Of a stretch of DNA of 64,000 bases, positions 1 to 7,460 are shown in pieces. Both the position numbers and the translations under genes were made by a program. Source of the stretch: Neisseria montereyensis (GTDB taxonomy: Bacteria; Pseudomonadota; Gammaproteobacteria; Burkholderiales; Neisseriaceae); assembly GCF_024834045.1 (NCBI RefSeq), contig NZ_JANUXW010000002.1:310001-374000 (forward strand), in the 5' to 3' direction. The notes under the pieces are model-generated. The model was not told the origin of the DNA. It saw nothing but the letters and a program-made list of their open reading frames with translations, and did no database searches. Each line of letters starts with the position of its first letter. The stretch's first letter is position 1.

Positions 1-539
1 CCATGCCCCGATTGGCTGAAGGGCATGAAAAAGCCTTTCAGGAGCGTTGGAATGAGCTGAAGGATGTGCATCATTTTAATGGTATTCTGGAAACATTCGG
101 TATCGACCGTCAGGAATCATACCGTCATGCCCCGCCCGGCGGAGCCAAGCAGGTCGGCGTGGAAGTTTGGCAGGCGGCACTGGAAGCAGTGCGGGATAAA
201 GGCATGGAAATTATGATTTTTTCGGGCAACCGCGGTATCGTGCAGATTCAAACCGGCAAAGTTCATAATGTTGTTCGTGCCCGTGGTTATTTGAATGTAC
301 TCGATGGTAAAGAAGAAGGCTTCAGCATGCATTTGAAAGATGATGAAATCGTTGAAAGCTGGATTGTGCGCCGTCCGACACGCGATGGCTTTATTACCTG
401 TATCGAGGGTTTCGACAGCCGCCGTAAAACGGTGATTCAGTTGTTTGGTAAACGTAAAGAAGGTGAAACGGAACAAGCGGTATGGCGTGAAATAACCGAT
501 GCGTTATGGCAGGGGCCGTCTGAAACCGATTCAAATTAA
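1..539 (+). CDS. hmuS: Haemin-degrading / haem transport factor, C-terminal part (HemS/HmuS family)
   Basis: This is the last 178 or so residues of a cytoplasmic haem-handling protein of the HemS/HmuS/ChuS family, which takes haem delivered by the ABC importer and sequesters or degrades it. Family proteins are about 340 residues built from two similar halves; what is visible is the C-terminal half, so the gene starts off the left edge and the first Met here (base 3) is internal. The DVHHF segment near the start of the visible part is where the axial haem histidine lies in HemS homologues (inference by analogy). It is followed after 20 bases by hmuT, hmuU and hmuV in the same orientation, the usual order of a haem uptake operon. 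Confidence 0.85.
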   Translation, partial: MPRLAEGHEKAFQERWNELKDVHHFNGILETFGIDRQESYRHAPPGGAKQVGVEVWQAALEAVRDKGMEIMIFSGNRGIVQIQTGKVHNVVRARGYLNVLDGKEEGFSMHLKDDEIVESWIVRRPTRDGFITCIEGFDSRRKTVIQLFGKRKEGETEQAVWREITDALWQGPSETDSN

Positions 540-559
540 AAATTAAAGGATATAAAGAG

Positions 560-1351
560 ATGAAAAAAACCATATTTGCTGTTGCCGTTTTATGCGCGGT
601 GCTTCCAACTGCCTATGCGCAACGTATTGTGGTGATGTCGCCCGATGTGACCGATATTGTGGTGGCTTTGGGCGGTACCAATGAGATTGTCGGCCGAGAT
701 CAAACGACTCAAAATCCGGCGGTAAAAAATAAGCCGGTTATCGGTATTTACCGCCAATTGAATGTCGAACCGATTATTGCGGCTAAACCGGATTTGGCCA
801 TTGGTTCGTGGATGGTTCAGCCTGTCAGTATTTTCGACCGTTTGAAAGGCGTTGGTGTTAATGCAGTGAATGTGGCGCCTAAAGACGATTTGGCTTCTTA
901 TCCGCAAGCCATTCGTACCGTAGGCCGGTTAATGAATAAAACGGCGCAAGCCAATGCACTAGCCGGTAAATGGCAGGCACAAATGAAGCAACAGCCGAAA
1001 AACGGCAAACGTTATTTATTTAGTTATGACGGCCGCCTTGTTGCCGGTAAAAATACCGCAGCCGATGAAATTATCAGAAGTGCCGGTGGTATTAATGCGG
1101 CATCTAACCTTGACGGTATGAAACCGTTGACGCGCGAAGCGTGGATTGCAGCTAAGCCGGATGTGATTATTATCGCCGACCATAATATGAAGCTGGTGGG
1201 CAGTGCCAAACAGTTTGCCGCCCGCCCTGAGATAGCCGGAAGCAATGCGGCCAAAAACGGCAAAATCTATTTCTGGAAAGCCAATGATATGTTCCGTTAT
1301 GGTTTGGATACCCCGCAAGTGGTGCGTAAATTGAACGGGCTGGCAAAATAA
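560..1351 (+). CDS. hmuT: Haem ABC transporter periplasmic binding protein
   Basis: Periplasmic haem-binding protein that collects haem from the outer-membrane receptor and delivers it to the HmuUV importer. The 263-residue product opens with a Sec signal peptide (Lys-Lys, hydrophobic core, cleavage after about residue 20 at TAYA-QR) and then shows the BtuF/TroA-type fold pattern: RIVVMSPDVTDIVVALG, the IVGRDQTT loop, a GIYRQLN stretch (a Tyr here ligates haem in homologues) and EPIIAAKPDLAIGS. Start is supported by AAGGA at 546-550. A paired DUS terminator follows at 1370-1400, before hmuU, which could reduce downstream expression. Assignment rests on family pattern and operon position. Confidence 0.88.
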   Translation: MKKTIFAVAVLCAVLPTAYAQRIVVMSPDVTDIVVALGGTNEIVGRDQTTQNPAVKNKPVIGIYRQLNVEPIIAAKPDLAIGSWMVQPVSIFDRLKGVGVNAVNVAPKDDLASYPQAIRTVGRLMNKTAQANALAGKWQAQMKQQPKNGKRYLFSYDGRLVAGKNTAADEIIRSAGGINAASNLDGMKPLTREAWIAAKPDVIIIADHNMKLVGSAKQFAARPEIAGSNAAKNGKIYFWKANDMFRYGLDTPQVVRKLNGLAK

Positions 1352-1369
1352 TACGGCCAGCCGATTCGG

Positions 1370-1400
1370 AAGGCCGTCTGAAATCATTTCAGACGGCCTT
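1370..1400 (+). terminator. Inverted DUS hairpin between hmuT and hmuU
   Basis: Perfect 14-bp inverted repeat (1370-1383 and 1387-1400) around a 3-base loop, built from two head-to-head copies of AGGCCGTCTGAA. Such pairs serve as both uptake signals and Rho-independent terminators in Neisseria. Its place inside the hmu operon suggests partial termination. Confidence 0.75.
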
Positions 1401-1423
1401 ATTGAATTTGGTGGGGATAAATA

Positions 1424-2368
1424 ATGAAAGCTCGAACACTTATTCTCTTATTGATGGTTTCCATTGCGGTTGTTTGGTTTTGCGCCGGTATTGGTTTCGG
1501 CGATTGGCAGATGCCGCATGAAATGGATGAAACCATCCGTGCTATCCGTCTGCCGCGGGTAATATCGGCTTTATTGGTCGGGTCGGCTTTGGCGGCGGCC
1601 GGTGCGGCTTTGCAGGCATTGTTTGAAAACCCTTTGGCAGACCCTAGTCTGATTGGTACTTCGGGTGGCGCTGCTTTAGGCGTGATTGTGGTACTGGTAT
1701 TGGGCGGCGGTGCCATCGGCGTACCGTTGGCGGCTTTTTTAGGCGCTTTGGCGGTTTGCTTATTGATTTTGGGCGTGCACCGTTTTATCGGCGGGGGCAC
1801 ATTGGGCTTGTTGGTGTTAGGTTTTGTGTTGAGTGCCTTTTCCGCCGCCATTGTGAGCTTGATTTTGTTTTTGTCGGATGACATGGTGTTGCGTAGTGCG
1901 ACGGTATGGCTTTCCGGCAGTTTGTCTGAGGCGGGGTTTACTTCGCAATGGTATGCTTTTGCCGTGATGTTGGCTGGTTTGCTGTTATTGGTATTGGTGG
2001 GCAAAAAGCTGGATATTCTGATGCTGGGTGAAGAAACTGCGGTGAGTATGGGCATTTCGGTAAACAACGTACGCGTGCAAACGGTGGTGGGTGCGGCTTT
2101 GTTAACCGGTGCGGCGGTCTCGCTATCGGGCATTATCGGCTTCCTCGGCATGATGATTCCGAATGTGGTGGCTCAAGCTGTCGGCGGGCGTCGCAGTAAG
2201 CTGATTTTGCTTTCGGGCTGGCTCGGTGCGGTTTTCTTGCTGGTGGTGGATAGCGCGGCCAGATGGTTTGCCTATCCGGTGGATCTGCCGGTAGGGATTG
2301 TGATTGCTTTATTGGGCGGGCCGTTCTTTATGTGGTTATTTTTAAGGCCGTTGCGTAACCGTTTATAA
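1424..2368 (+). CDS. hmuU: Haem ABC transporter permease (FecCD family)
   Basis: Inner-membrane permease of the haem importer. The 314-residue product is almost wholly hydrophobic with 8 to 10 predicted membrane helices and carries the FecCD hallmarks: RLPRVISALLVGSALAAAG, ENPLADPSLIGTSGGA, LSGIIGFLGMMIPN (the loop that contacts the ATPase) and the closing DLPVGIVIALLGGPFF. It is slightly shorter than the usual 330-350 residues at the N-terminus. Between hmuT and hmuV in the same orientation; 47 bases separate it from the hmuV start. Confidence 0.9.
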   Translation: MKARTLILLLMVSIAVVWFCAGIGFGDWQMPHEMDETIRAIRLPRVISALLVGSALAAAGAALQALFENPLADPSLIGTSGGAALGVIVVLVLGGGAIGVPLAAFLGALAVCLLILGVHRFIGGGTLGLLVLGFVLSAFSAAIVSLILFLSDDMVLRSATVWLSGSLSEAGFTSQWYAFAVMLAGLLLLVLVGKKLDILMLGEETAVSMGISVNNVRVQTVVGAALLTGAAVSLSGIIGFLGMMIPNVVAQAVGGRRSKLILLSGWLGAVFLLVVDSAARWFAYPVDLPVGIVIALLGGPFFMWLFLRPLRNRL

Positions 2369-2421
2369 GGTCTGTTGAATAAAAATCAGGCAATGCCTGT
2401 TTTGATGATGAGGAAATGACT

Positions 2422-3168
2422 ATGCAGACTGCTTTCAGTATCCGTAACCTGCTTGTCGAAACCAAAAATAAAACCCTGTTGACTATTGATAAGCTGGATA
2501 TTCCTGCCGGTTGCCATACTGCTGTTATCGGGCCAAACGGTGCGGGTAAATCCACTTTGTTGAAGGCGCTAATCGGCTTGGCGGGCAAGGGGGAAATTAC
2601 TTTATTCGATCATGCCGTACCGCCTCAATTGAAGCAGGGTAAAGTGGCGTGGGTAGGGCAGCACGGCCAATATCAAATGCCGCTGACTTTAGAAGAATAT
2701 GTGCGGCTGGGTGTTCAAAATGGCTCTGCATGGCCGTTTCAGACGGCCTCGAAATCTTCTGAAGACATTACCGAATTATTAACTTATTTTGATTTGCAGG
2801 ATTTGGCCGGAAAACGGATTCAAACGCTTTCCGGTGGTGAGCGGCAGCGCGCCAATATTGTCCGTGCATTATTGCAAAAAGCGCCTGTCGTGTTACTGGA
2901 TGAGCCGTGTAACCATCTCGATATCCGTCATCAGCACGGTTTAATGCATTATTTGAACACTCGGCGAAATGAGTTTAGTGCGGTTATGGTTTTACATGAT
3001 TTAAACCTGGCTGCACGCTATGCCCAATATATTGTGCTGTTGGATAAAGGCAGTATTGTTGCAGCCGGTACGCCGGAGGAAGTGATGCAGCCGGATCGAT
3101 TGGAAGCGGTATACCATTGGCAGATACGCCGTATTGATGATGGTGATACGGTGTATTTTGGTACTTGA
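2422..3168 (+). CDS. hmuV: Haem ABC transporter ATPase
   Basis: ATP-binding subunit powering haem import through HmuU. Visible motifs (numbered from the start at 2422): Walker A GPNGAGKST at about 37-45, signature LSGGERQR at about 136-143, Walker B PVVLLDEP at about 155-162, then the D-loop NHLDIRHQ and the switch histidine in VLHDLNLA. An ATG lies two codons earlier at 2416, but GAGGA at 2410-2414 is better spaced for 2422. A DUS copy sits inside the coding sequence near 2738-2749. A separate hairpin terminator follows at 3239. Confidence 0.9.
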   Translation: MQTAFSIRNLLVETKNKTLLTIDKLDIPAGCHTAVIGPNGAGKSTLLKALIGLAGKGEITLFDHAVPPQLKQGKVAWVGQHGQYQMPLTLEEYVRLGVQNGSAWPFQTASKSSEDITELLTYFDLQDLAGKRIQTLSGGERQRANIVRALLQKAPVVLLDEPCNHLDIRHQHGLMHYLNTRRNEFSAVMVLHDLNLAARYAQYIVLLDKGSIVAAGTPEEVMQPDRLEAVYHWQIRRIDDGDTVYFGT

Positions 3169-3610
3169 GTATTTGTATTTATAGGCCGTCTGAAAAGTTG
3201 TATGTAGTTATATTATTAAAAACAGCAGGTTGTGATGAGGGGCAGATGATATTCTACCCCGTTTTTTTCATTGGAAATAAAAAACATTGTTTCATCGTAT
3301 TTGATATAAAGTAATATATGTGGTGCTATAATGAATCCAAATAGTGTATATTAATTTTTTATTTAGAAAAAGTTTGTTTTTTACTATGTTTAATTATTTT
3401 TAGGATAAAAAATAATTAAACGGAATGTATTATTAATACTAAATATTGATTGGGTAAAAAAATGTGAAACGTTTGCTATAAGTCTTAAGAGTAATGGCGG
3501 GTGTAACTGTTTTGTCTATATAATAATAAAATCATTCTTTTCAGACGGCTTTTTTATTGATGTCTGAATAAAAAGTTAATGAATATAATCGAAGAAAGAA
3601 TAATGCGGAT
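3169..3610. other. AT-rich intergenic region hmuV-hisC
   Basis: About 440 bases without a gene. It holds one DUS at 3183-3194, the hmuV terminator, a very AT-rich tract at about 3270-3540, and a second DUS in opposite orientation at 3538-3549 followed by a T run. The two DUS flanks match over 13 bases as an inverted pair although they lie some 350 bases apart. No RNA gene or ORF remnant is recognisable; the hisC promoter presumably lies in the right part. Confidence 0.5.
3239..3268 (+). terminator. Probable hmuV terminator
   Basis: GGGGCAGA (3239-3246) can pair with TCTACCCC (3253-3260) with one mismatch, and a run of seven T follows. This is the first convincing stop signal after hmuV. Confidence 0.6.
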
Positions 3611-4696
3611 ATGACGATATTATCTGATTTTATACGCGACGATATTCAAGCGTTAACGGCGTATCAGGTTGCAGAGTTGCCGGAAGGCTTTATTAAATTG
3701 GATGCTATGGAAAGCCCGTATCATCCGTTTTCAAGTGATGAAACACTTAAAAGACGATGGCTTGAGTTGTTGTCTCAAGCACCTATTCACCTTTATCCCA
3801 ATCCGGCTACCAGCGGATTACAAGAAGCGCTGCGGCAGGCATTTAATATTCCGGATGCCGCTCAAATTGCGTTGGGGAACGGTTCCGACGAATTAATCCA
3901 GTTGCTTACTATGCTGGTTGCTAAACCTGAAGCAACGGTTTTGGCGGTGGAACCAAGCTTTGTGATGTATAAGCACAATGCCGTTCTGTATGGTATGAAT
4001 TATGTCGGTGTTCCGTTGAATGATGATTTTACCTTGAATTTAACGGCGGTTTTGGCAGCCATTGAAAAGCATAATCCGGCTTTAATTTTTATTGCATATC
4101 CGAACAATCCGACCGGGGTATGTTTCGAGCGGGAAGAAGTGGAACAAATCATCCGTGCCGCCAAGGGTATTGTAGTAGTGGATGAGGCATATGGTGCGTT
4201 TAGCCGCGATAGTTTTCTTCCTCAGGCAGGCAGCATTGAAAATTTAATTGTGATGCGTACTATCAGCAAAATTGGTTTTGCCGGCTTGCGTATCGGTTAT
4301 GCTTCTGGCGCTGCTACGGTGATTAATGAGTTGGCAAAAATCACGCCGCCTTACAATATGAATCAATTAAGTTTGGCAACGGCTAAATTTGCTTTGCAAC
4401 ATTCGGAAAAGATTGCTGAAACGATTGGACAATTAAAAAAAGAGCGGGAAAGGCTATTGGCAGCATTGTCGGCAATAGGCCGTCTGAACGTTTTCCCCAG
4501 TGAAGCTAATTTCCTGACGGTCAGGGTGCCTGATGCCGGGTTACTCTATGAAACATTAAAACAAAATAAAATCTTGATTAAAAAATTACATGGTGTGCAT
4601 CCTCTTTTAGACGAATGTGTGCGTATTACTGTAGGATCACCTGAAGAGAATAATGCTGTAATCAATGTTTTTAATAAGCTATATGACGAAAGATAA
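3611..4696 (+). CDS. hisC: Histidinol-phosphate aminotransferase
   Basis: PLP enzyme of histidine biosynthesis converting imidazole-acetol phosphate and glutamate to histidinol phosphate. The 361-residue product is of normal length and shows the fold-type I pattern: NGSDELI, YPNNPTG, VVVDEAYGAF (Asp that holds the pyridine nitrogen) and TISKIGFAGLRIGY, in which Lys220 is the Schiff-base lysine. A DUS is embedded in the coding sequence at about 4477-4488. hisB follows after a short gap in the same direction, so the two probably form a unit, although other his genes are absent from the window. Confidence 0.93.
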   Translation: MTILSDFIRDDIQALTAYQVAELPEGFIKLDAMESPYHPFSSDETLKRRWLELLSQAPIHLYPNPATSGLQEALRQAFNIPDAAQIALGNGSDELIQLLTMLVAKPEATVLAVEPSFVMYKHNAVLYGMNYVGVPLNDDFTLNLTAVLAAIEKHNPALIFIAYPNNPTGVCFEREEVEQIIRAAKGIVVVDEAYGAFSRDSFLPQAGSIENLIVMRTISKIGFAGLRIGYASGAATVINELAKITPPYNMNQLSLATAKFALQHSEKIAETIGQLKKERERLLAALSAIGRLNVFPSEANFLTVRVPDAGLLYETLKQNKILIKKLHGVHPLLDECVRITVGSPEENNAVINVFNKLYDER

Positions 4697-4774
4697 AAGT
4701 TATTTTGAATGTTAATTTAAAGAATAACGTTACTGATTTTTATCAATTTAATGACAACATTTTTGGAAACAGTT

Positions 4775-5692
4775 ATGAACAAAACACAACTCCATTTGCA
4801 AAACTTATTACTGCTGATTAAAGAAGCCGGTTCGATGGCTGAATTGGCCCGCCGTTGCGGTTATGATAATTCGGCATCGTTGTCGCAAATCAAACGCCGT
4901 TTGGAAATACAAAGTAATGATGAAAACGGACGGGGGATTAGAGCCTCATTATTGGCTAAGCTTGAAAGTGGCATGGGTAAACGTAAAGGTTGGATGAATC
5001 GCGAACATGATTCTGAAGCGGAACAGCGTAAAAAAGAAGCGGCCGTATCTGCCATATCCCATAGCGATCTACCGGTATTGGATTTTCAGTCTGCCGAAGG
5101 GCGTGTAGCAATTGTTAACCGCAATACAAGCGAAACACAAATTTCGGTTGCCATTAATTTAGATGGGACAGGGCAGAGTCATTTTGATACCGGTGTGCCA
5201 TTTTTAGAACATATGATGGATCAGATTGCACGTCATAGTTTGATTGATATTGATATTACCTGTAAAGGTGATTTGCATATTGATGATCACCATACAGTAG
5301 AAGATATCGGTATTACTTTGGGGCAGGCACTGAAACAGGCTTTGGGTGACAAAGCTGGCATCCGCCGTTATGGTCATGCTTATGTGCCGCTGGATGAGGC
5401 TTTAAGCCGTGTTGTGATTGATTTGTCCGGCCGTCCGGGTTTGTCTTATAACGTAGAGTATACCCGTGCGATAATAGGTAGATTTGATGTGGATTTATTT
5501 GGTGAGTTTTTTGCCGGTTTGGTGAATCACAGTATGATGACATTGCATATTGATAATCTACGCGGCAAGAATGCCCACCATCAGGCTGAAACCATATTTA
5601 AAGCATTTGGCCGGGCATTGCGTATGGCTGTTGAGTTTGATGATCGTATGGCCGGTCGTATGCCTTCAACGAAAGGTACGTTATCTGCTTAA
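4775..5692 (+). CDS. hisB: Imidazoleglycerol-phosphate dehydratase with N-terminal HTH-like extension
   Basis: Catalyses dehydration of imidazoleglycerol phosphate in histidine synthesis. The C-terminal 195 or so residues are the complete enzyme: [23 protein letters not shown] and [10 protein letters not shown] supply the His/Glu manganese ligands. Residues 1 to about 75 are extra: [20 protein letters not shown], then [10 protein letters not shown] and [12 protein letters not shown], a pattern like phage repressor (XRE) DNA-binding domains, joined by a charged linker. I chose ATG 4775 (305 residues) because GGAAA at 4765-4769 is well placed and, as I recall, other neisserial HisB proteins are also about 305 residues; ATG 4751 would add eight residues. 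Whether the extension binds DNA is unknown. A 21-bp DUS terminator follows. Confidence 0.9.
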   Translation: MNKTQLHLQNLLLLIKEAGSMAELARRCGYDNSASLSQIKRRLEIQSNDENGRGIRASLLAKLESGMGKRKGWMNREHDSEAEQRKKEAAVSAISHSDLPVLDFQSAEGRVAIVNRNTSETQISVAINLDGTGQSHFDTGVPFLEHMMDQIARHSLIDIDITCKGDLHIDDHHTVEDIGITLGQALKQALGDKAGIRRYGHAYVPLDEALSRVVIDLSGRPGLSYNVEYTRAIIGRFDVDLFGEFFAGLVNHSMMTLHIDNLRGKNAHHQAETIFKAFGRALRMAVEFDDRMAGRMPSTKGTLSA

Positions 5693-5705
5693 TTGTTATT
5701 ATAAA

Positions 5706-5750
5706 ATAAACACAAAGCCGTCTGAATTATTCAGACGGCTTTGTGTTTAT
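5706..5750 (+). terminator. Paired DUS terminator after hisB
   Basis: Perfect 21-bp inverted repeat (5706-5726 and 5730-5750) with a TTA loop; the core is the DUS in its AAGCCGTCTGAA form. Symmetrical A and T flanks allow use in either direction. Confidence 0.85.
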
Positions 5751-5787
5751 TTGGTTGTAATAATGGATTTAATCGGAATTAAATTTT

Positions 5788-5851
5788 ATTGATAATCAAT
5801 TTTACTTTAAATATAATTTAAACACATGATATCGAAATGAATTATTCTTAA
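5788..5851 (+). pseudogene. Remnant copy of the TonB receptor promoter and first codons
   Basis: Bases 5788-5820 match 7396-7428 (upstream of the TonB receptor) at 30 of 33 positions, including the 13-base palindrome ATTGATAATCAAT. Shortly downstream, at 5837, ATG AAT TAT TCT then TAA repeats the first four codons of the receptor (ATG AAT TAT TCC at 7461). The frame ends at once and nothing recognisable of the receptor follows. It looks like a left-over 5' end from a duplication or a rearranged receptor gene, with the Fur-like site retained. Confidence 0.5.
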
Positions 5852-5966
5852 ATCTTTGTTTCCTTTCAATAATATACAATTGTTACAATGACTTATAAGC
5901 AGTAGAATTTAAATAGCATAATATTGCTACTCGAAAATCCGGTATGGTATGTGTATAGGAGGAATA

Positions 5967-6398
5967 ATGGCTGAACACGGTTGGTTATTTTGGGCGTTAA
6001 CATCCGCCGTTTTTGCGGCACTTACCGCCATTTTTGCTAAAGTCGGTTTACAAGGAATTGATTCTGATTTTGCTACTTTTATCCGTACATTGGTGATTGT
6101 CGCGGCTTTAGCGCTTTTTTTAAGTTATAGCGGCAAATGGCAAAATCCGGCGACGCTTAGTGTGAAAAACTGGGGTTTTCTCGTATTATCCGGGTTGGCG
6201 ACCGGCGCATCATGGCTCGCTTATTTCAAAGCTTTACAGCTTGGTGATGCGTCGAAAGTGGCACCGGTCGATAAATTCAGTTTGGTATTGGTTGCGCTGA
6301 TGGCGGTTATTTTTCTCAAAGAGCGACCTAGTGCGCAAGAATGGCTGGGGATTGTGTTTGTGGCGAGCGGCGTGTTACTGCTTGCCTTAAGGCGTTAA
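5967..6398 (+). CDS. Single-domain EamA/DMT-family membrane transporter
   Basis: Small drug/metabolite-transporter family protein of 143 residues with about five membrane helices; it carries one EamA domain (LTSAVFAALTAIFAKVGLQG at the N-terminus, then LAYFKALQLGDASKVAPVDK and FLKERPSAQEWLGIVFVASG). Proteins of this half-size class must pair to make a full transporter; the substrate is unknown. Start at 5967 has a near-perfect AGGAGG-type site at 5957-5963; an ATG at 5949 lies upstream of that site and is unlikely. The stretch after the stop stays open in the same frame for 48 codons (next entry). Confidence 0.8.
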   Translation: MAEHGWLFWALTSAVFAALTAIFAKVGLQGIDSDFATFIRTLVIVAALALFLSYSGKWQNPATLSVKNWGFLVLSGLATGASWLAYFKALQLGDASKVAPVDKFSLVLVALMAVIFLKERPSAQEWLGIVFVASGVLLLALRR

Positions 6399-6542
6399 TG
6401 TTATAGCGCTTGCGCACAGTACCAAGCTAACGGCTATGTCTATTATCGGGCTGAAACCATTTGGTCTCGTATTGCGTATGGTGGGACATATGCTTTTGAA
6501 AAAAGGCATATTATCGGTACAGATACAGATTATTACGTTTAA
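6399..6542 (+). pseudogene. Possible 3' fragment of an unidentified coding sequence
   Basis: Directly after the transporter stop, the same frame is open for 48 codons to a TAA at 6540-6542, and the translation (YSACAQYQANGYVYYRAE, then TIWSRIAYGGTYAFEKRH) reads like real protein with varied residues and Neisseria-like codons. There is no start codon or ribosome site, and a paired DUS terminator follows at once. I do not recognise the family. It may be the tail of a gene whose front was deleted; chance is not excluded. Confidence 0.3.
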
Positions 6543-6584
6543 GAATAAAGGCCGTCTGAAAGTTTTCAGACGGCCTTTATTCTT
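6541..6584 (+). terminator. Paired DUS terminator
   Basis: Perfect 21-bp inverted repeat (6541-6561 and 6564-6584) with the DUS at the core and an A/T-rich base. It would end transcription from the transporter gene or from the fragment before it. Confidence 0.85.
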
Positions 6585-6751
6585 AATTGATTACTTTTTG
6601 TGCATGTATTGAATATTTCATATGTTTATTGGGCATATCATGCTGATAAGAAACATTTTGGCAATCTGTATATTTTGAATGTTCGCAATAATCTGAATTA
6701 AAAACAGGTTCCGTCTCATTATTGATGGCTATTTTAAAAGGCGGGATAAAA

Positions 6752-7042
6752 ATGCATAAATATTATTTTAATGGTGTGATTACTGTAATCCATGTTCATG
6801 ATTATTCTGTATTACGGAAATGGTATACAAAGCTTTTAGGTGAGCATGCTATGGCGCTGGAGCAGGGTATAGGTGAATGGAATATTGGAGCTGGTTGGTT
6901 ACAAGTGACTGAAAGCCCTATATATGTAGGGTATTCTGTTGTTATTTTGAGGGTTGATAATATCATTGCTCAAAAAGAAATATGTGAGTCTAAAGGATGT
7001 AGTATTTCTGAAATACAGGATTTTGGCTTTATTCCGTTATGA
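6752..7042 (+). CDS. VOC/glyoxalase-like protein, apparently C-terminally short
   Basis: A 96-residue product resembling the vicinal-oxygen-chelate fold: an N-terminal beta strand with HVHDYSVLRKWYTKLLGEH, a central GEWNIGAGWLQVTES, and YSVVILRVDNIIAQKEIC leading to SISEIQDFG. Typical single-domain members run on for another 20-30 residues through a DPDGN-type motif that holds a metal ligand; this one stops at FGFIPL, so it may be a truncated gene. No continuation is found in the other two frames. Start at ATG 6752 after AAGGCGGG; TTG 6722 and ATG 6725 are upstream alternatives. Function unknown. Confidence 0.55.
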   Translation: MHKYYFNGVITVIHVHDYSVLRKWYTKLLGEHAMALEQGIGEWNIGAGWLQVTESPIYVGYSVVILRVDNIIAQKEICESKGCSISEIQDFGFIPL

Positions 7043-7448
7043 TATTTAATACTAAGTATTGAGCTGATGTTGATTAGGCGTGTAAGGCATTTGTGGACAT
7101 TGTATTGATTAGACAACAGTCAGTTTTTGAATTGTATTGGATGCTAACAAGAAAGGTTCAATATTATTTTTTAGACGTGTAGGTATAAATTATTTTTCAT
7201 CTATCTAGGAAATTTCCCATATTTTGAGCTGTCGCCAATTTTTTATGGTCATACTTTGAATAGCCGCTATTTTTACCAAGTATTTATATTTAATTAACAT
7301 AAAAATCACATATATTTCAAACCCGATAGCATATATTTTTTCAATTTTTCAGTCTATTTCTTTGTAATAGTTAATTAAATTAGTATTTAAAAGTTATTGA
7401 TAATCAATTCTATTTAAAATATAATTTAACAGACAAAATTCATTAAAT
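7043..7448. other. AT-rich region upstream of the siderophore receptor
   Basis: About 400 bases without a convincing gene. The only clear signal is the Fur-box-like palindrome near 7396. No terminator hairpin for the VOC gene and no tRNA or known RNA motif is seen. Confidence 0.5.
7393..7411 (+). promoter_or_regulatory. Fur-box-like operator upstream of the TonB receptor
   Basis: The site contains the perfect 13-base palindrome ATTGATAATCAAT (7396-7408); counted against the 19-base GATAATGATAATCATTATC consensus about 13 positions agree, with the centre TGATAATCA fully conserved. It lies about 50 bases before the receptor start, fitting iron repression by Fur. Binding is inferred, not shown. 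Confidence 0.6.
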
Positions 7449-7460
7449 ATGGTGCTGAAA

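Noticed and set aside
1399-2151. Minus-strand open frame of 250 codons across hmuU
   Set aside because: Antisense of a clear FecCD permease; its Pro/Thr/Ala/Lys-rich content is typical of such shadows.
5550-5792. Eighty-codon open frame over the hisB end
   Set aside because: Out-of-frame overlap with the conserved C-terminus of HisB and reading through its terminator.
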